NCBI RefSeq assembly: GCF_958298935.1
Contig: NC_084935.1
Location: forward strand, 9,000,001-9,064,000
DNA length: 64,000 nucleotides
Reading direction: 5' to 3'
Source of the DNA: Phragmites australis
Lineage: Eukaryota > Streptophyta > Magnoliopsida > Poales > Poaceae
In this document: positions 60,190 through 64,000 of the stretch, in pieces
How the letters are laid out: the number at the start of each line of letters is the position of its first letter
Numbering within the stretch: position 1 is the stretch's first letter
The notes under the pieces: generated by a model
What the model saw: the letters and a program-made list of their open reading frames with translations, nothing else
The model's database searches: none
What the model was told of the DNA's origin: nothing
Program-made: the position numbers and the translations under genes

Positions 60190-60930
60190 AAATGAAAGAA
60201 GCAAAATTTTCAGGCTCTTCTAGCTAAAGCATGAGCAGTTTTGTTTATACTCCTATTTATATTGCGCACATCGTAGTGTTGATTTCATTGTTGTTTCCAA
60301 AATATGTGAGAACCGATCGGAGCTTCTAGTGTCCACGAGCTAAGATGATGTCTCTCTTGTCAAGGGTTATCACCAGGGTTTGATTGTCAGATATGTAGGT
60401 CACTTGGTTGAGGTTGAGTGTTTTAACCATCTTGGAGGTCATTCTGACAGCTAAAGCCTTGGTCATGAGAGGGTTGTGAGCTTCTTGAACCTAGGCAGGT
60501 ATGAAAATTCCCAAAGAGGAGAGTATGGTTCCTATGTCGTGGATGAACAAGTCGAGGCATGCCTTTCTTGGTCTTGTGGCTTGTGTATCTAGAATTATTG
60601 CCGCATCGGTATAGCATCTTGGTCCCCGTAGAAGAAGTCTTGGGTGTTGTTGTGGAATTTATGAAGCCCGTGTCTATTTTCCTATGTACCTATCCGTCTC
60701 TGTACTTGTTCAACATCAGAAGTTAAAAACCTACCTTGTATTATTGCTTGAGCTGCATGGTGCATCTGGGTGAATCATCTATTATTTGTTGTTGAATCTT
60801 CATTTCTTGCCTTCCACAAATACCATAGAAGGTTGAAGACCTCCAGAATTTTTTGCTCGCTTCCTGCAACCTAGAACATGGCTGATATGGGTACCTGTAT
60901 TCCATCTTGTCCTTGTGGTAAAGCATATGT
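60190..60930 (-). pseudogene. LINE 3' fragment with RNase H-like domain
   Basis: The - strand translation shows NLLWYLWKARNED at about 60810 and, further left with frameshifts, QEAHNPLMTKALA and VTYISDNQTLV-type stretches. These match the RNase H (RVT_3) end of plant LINEs. Several stops are present. It is a separate copy from the 55607-56340 fragment, since eL42 lies between. Confidence 0.65.
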
Positions 60931-62196
60931 CCTAATTGCTGGATTAGCTAAAAACAAAGTTGCCCTGGCAAAGTTGCAAGTGAAAAATGGATTTGAGTTG
61001 CAAGCTTTAAACGCACTTTTCTCTAGAACCGTAAATCTGTTTGAACCATCACATGGTTTAGAACTAATGCAACAAAATGAGATCCATACATGTTTTTTTT
61101 TAATTCAACATTTTTAAATGTATTATATTTCTAAAATAATGCTGGATCCTAGCAGTTGAATACCCAGAGTCATATAATGCATCATGTACTTGTCTCGTGA
61201 TCAATACGCAAGTACACACAACAACATTGATATCACATCCGTATACTCCCCTTCCCCCCTTCCGATTTTGCTATGTTTGTCCATGCCCACCATTACGGAT
61301 AGACCATGGAAATTCAAAAGCAATGCTAAAAGTGCAATAAATCCCTAGAAATAGGTGCCTACCCCCTTCAAACATGTAAACGTACTTTAAAGGCGTCTTC
61401 AACAAGGACACATCAGTTAGCTATAAGCAATCTATGTCAGTATTTTTCTACGTGGAGGAGAGCGAACACATCTAGCTCTTGTTGAAGAAATAGTATATAA
61501 CAGAAAGTGAGGCATAATATGTTAGCATTAAAAATATGAATAAACAACTTTATAAATTGCTCATTGGAGAAGTCATCTTTAGTATAGTCTATAGATGGCA
61601 TGTGCATTCTTATAGCTAGCAAGCTATCTACGTTGTTGGAGACATTATAATTTCTCTACATGCATTGGTTTTCCTGCTCTCAAAGGCATACTTTGCATTT
61701 AAAATCTCTTAGAAACAACAAAGCAACCGTTATCACAAGGTTCGCATACAAATATTGTGAAACAGATACTCCTGAACCTATGGACAAACATAGCGAAACA
61801 GATGGAGTATATATTTTATATTTTATTTCAACATGTTTTATCAGAGCTAGCTAATACATAAAGATATAGCAGAATCGAAGAAAATAAACTCAATGACTTT
61901 CATTCTCCAATAGTGTGCCTTATACCATCCCACATGCAACCAAAAGTTAGTCCTAGAAAGAACCGACATCATCAACCCTAAAGCTAGCGTCAAGGAGCTA
62001 GGCACTCCTTTTACACAATATGATAAGCACCAAGACATTAAGTGTATATCAATTCCTAACATATATGCAAGGTATTTCAACAATAGGCTTAACAGTGTTC
62101 ATTTAGCTCAAGTAACATTTTAAGAAAAACCAACATTAACTGAATTTATAAAAAGCATTAGACATATGAAAGTAAGTAGTCTTAATAAATATAAGA
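60931..62196. other. AT-rich intergenic sequence
   Basis: No gene, RNA gene or clear terminal repeats were seen on either strand. Confidence 0.5.
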
Positions 62197-64000
62197 GGCA
62201 ATTCCCTCTATGCCACTAAACAACTTTGAAATCCCCCAGCTATCACCACAAAAGTACTCGTCCCCTTTGTGCCACTGGATGAGTTTTTGCTTCCCCTATG
62301 TGCCACTGTTGTGACTTTCGTAAATCTCGTACACCCATTATGTTAGTAATCATTGTTAGATTTTTGCCAAAATGGCCATTGCGCCCTTTGAACATTCAAT
62401 TGACACCCAACTTGACTCATCTCTACCGCGACCCCACTCGTCACCCAACCGTATTTCCATTCTCCCCAAATCTCTCTCACTTTGAAACCCTAGATCCTAG
62501 GGCAGCAATGACCAATGCCCAAAACCCTAGCACTATCGCCACAAATCCACTCGCAAATCAATGCAATCGTGAAAAGGAGCCATAGAATGGGGTAGATATG
62601 ATGGTGTTTTCGCAGGATTTGCTGAGTTGAAGTCATTCGAAGGTGTGACACACTTGTGTTGGGAAAAGGAGTGAGTGAGGTGTGATGGCGAGCGTGGGGA
62701 CAATCTTACGACCCAAATGGCTTCTAGACGGGTGAGTGTGCTCTATGTATTTCGCTATGTGGTCTTGTTGTGCATAAGTCTTGTAGATGAGAAGTGTAGC
62801 GACCCAAAAACAAGTTGCTTGTTGAAAATCAATTTGTTTGGTAACAATACTGGGCCTAAATTCAAGTGATATAGCTCCACTAAGGTTGTAGACTTTGACA
62901 TTACAAACTTCGAATATTTTGTTGATGAAATCTTGAAGTCTTACCTGTGTGGTTATGGCCAAGTACTTACGCTACACTATTATTGCCGTGCCTCAAAATC
63001 CTACCCTCAAGTCAGAACATACCAAGAGTTAGTTGTGATTTTTTCAAACATGTTGATATCAAGATCATTCGCTTGTCCATGTCTTATCAAGCACTCACAT
63101 GTGATCCTTTGTCTATACCTGAGTGGAATTCGCTAGAGAAGAAAAGGCAGAGTCTTTCTAGTGAGGGAGAGGCTAATGTACTTGAAGTCTCATGTACAAC
63201 ATCCCTGACAGCCCTATCCCAGGAAGGTCCTAGTGAAGCCAACCAAGCAACTCAGACTGATAATAATGGTAGGAATGAACTTTCCAGTGCAATAGAGCCT
63301 TAAGACACTTACCTAGTGACATGAATCCTACACCATAAAATGAACATGTGGGTGCTGATGTGGAGGGCATGTACAGTGATCATGAAACAGAACCTCAATG
63401 AATTTAAGTTAGCTCTAGCATCCCATGCAATCAAACACGAATTTGAGTATAACATTGAGAAGAATGATCCATGGAGATTCATTGCAAAATTTATTGGCAA
63501 AGAAGATGTTTGTAAGTGGAGGATCCATGCTTCTGCAATGGATGACACAATGACAATAAAGGTAATGTTTGCATTGTTTTGTACATTTGTTACATTAAAA
63601 GAACTTTTACATTAATGAGAATTGTGATGGTTTTTCATGGCAGATGAAGAAAAACCCTTCTGACCATGACTGTAGTAGTACCATAAGAAGTGGGAAGGCA
63701 AAGAATGCAACCAAGTTCTGGTTTGTGAGAAAGTTAAAGATTGGCTCATTGAAGATGTTGGTATTAGAGCAAAGGAGCTACAAAGAAGGATCAAAGACCA
63801 TCATAAGGTCATGGTGCACTACAAGATGGTTTATGCAGGTATGGAGCTATCACTAAAGCAACTATGTGGTGATTGGGACAAAAAGATTACAACTTGTATA
63901 GTTTTAAAGAGGAAATTGAAAAATCCAGCCTTGGTAGTGTTGTAGTAATTGATCATCATACAATCAAGGAGAAAATAAGGTTTAGGAGGCTTTTTTTCAT
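62197..64000 (+). mobile_element. Second MULE, left part, running off the window
   Basis: GGCAATTCCCTCTATGCCACTAAA at about 62197, followed by spaced CCCCT(A/T)TGTGCCACT units to 62310, is a MULE terminal-repeat type distinct from the 25670-43454 element. Transposase sequence on the + strand follows. The right end lies outside the window. Confidence 0.7.
62882..63996 (+). pseudogene. MULE transposase N-terminal part, frameshifted and partial
   Basis: The + strand reads VDFDITNFEYFVDEILKSY and LTLHYYCRASKSYP (PB1-like domain found at the start of some grass MULE transposases). A frameshift leads to RLSMSYQA...IPEWNS and an S/T/E-rich linker. The MuDR DNA-binding part follows at about 63397-63561 (FKLALASHAIKHEFEYNIEK, KEDVCKWRIHAS). 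A likely intron (63562-63643) is followed by VKDWLIEDVGIRAKELQRR and a last frameshift near 63880 before VVVIDHHTIKEKIRFRR. The catalytic region would lie beyond the window edge. At least three breaks make it a pseudogene. Confidence 0.8.

Noticed and set aside
62298..62585. Short + strand frame beginning MCHCCDF
   Set aside because: Falls in the terminal repeat and leader of the second MULE and has no domain.

Overview
The window is plant nuclear DNA, almost certainly from a grass (Poaceae; panicoid-like by family content, species not determinable). The evidence is two intron-bearing plant genes, GC-rich first exons, and a landscape dominated by nested transposable elements of typical grass families (CACTA, Mutator-like, copia, LTR elements with the 'putative gypsy type transposon' ORF, LINE remnants, a GGGTCTGTTTGG-type MITE). 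Only two cellular genes are well supported. One is a plastid glucose-6-phosphate/phosphate translocator (GPT; + strand, 43639-45627, five coding exons, 388 aa). The other is the cytosolic 60S ribosomal protein eL42/L44 (- strand, 57887-59743, four coding exons, 105 aa, start codon alone in the first exon).

Layout. 1-12.4 kb: flank plus CACTA (En/Spm) material on the - strand: a TNP2-type transposase with frameshifts (12155-8660), a TNPA/Ulp1-like second gene (4941-2328), and subterminal CCGGCACTGA repeats at the left end and again at 7.8-7.9 kb. 12.7-18.5 kb: a decayed - strand copia body (15821-12732) and LTR-like sequence with tRNA-Met-type primer sites. 18.5-25.7 kb: mostly non-coding, with a 217-bp MITE, a 440-bp short copy of an LTR-like family, local duplications and two unexplained GC-rich islands.

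25.67-43.45 kb: one large Mutator-like element (MULE) recognised by about 280-310-bp terminal inverted repeats. It carries a MURA-like transposase with N-terminal DNA-binding, MULE, SWIM and zinc-knuckle regions, a plant mobile domain (PMD) ORF and a GRF-finger-like ORF. The last is split by a 7,621-bp LTR retrotransposon (26753-34373) with perfect 5-bp target duplications (GTACT). That retrotransposon has no visible pol and carries only the 'gypsy type transposon domain' plus coiled-coil ORF. The right end of the MULE lies about 57 bp upstream of the TATA box of GPT.

46.7-55.6 kb: a degenerate copia element whose interior contains a solo LTR of the same family as the 7.6-kb element (49086-52916, TSD GAAGC). 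That LTR itself contains a second solo-LTR-like insertion (50022-52607, TSD GGGAA), giving three nested insertions. LINE fragments lie on either side of eL42. At the right edge a second, different MULE (PB1-like plus MuDR DNA-binding domain) runs off the window.

The genes do not form a pathway. The main biology is how transposons nest in each other and reshape the promoter side of GPT. All calls come from reading sequence and ORF translations; no alignments or database searches were run, so family names are recognition-based and element edges carry a few bases of uncertainty except where target duplications fix them.
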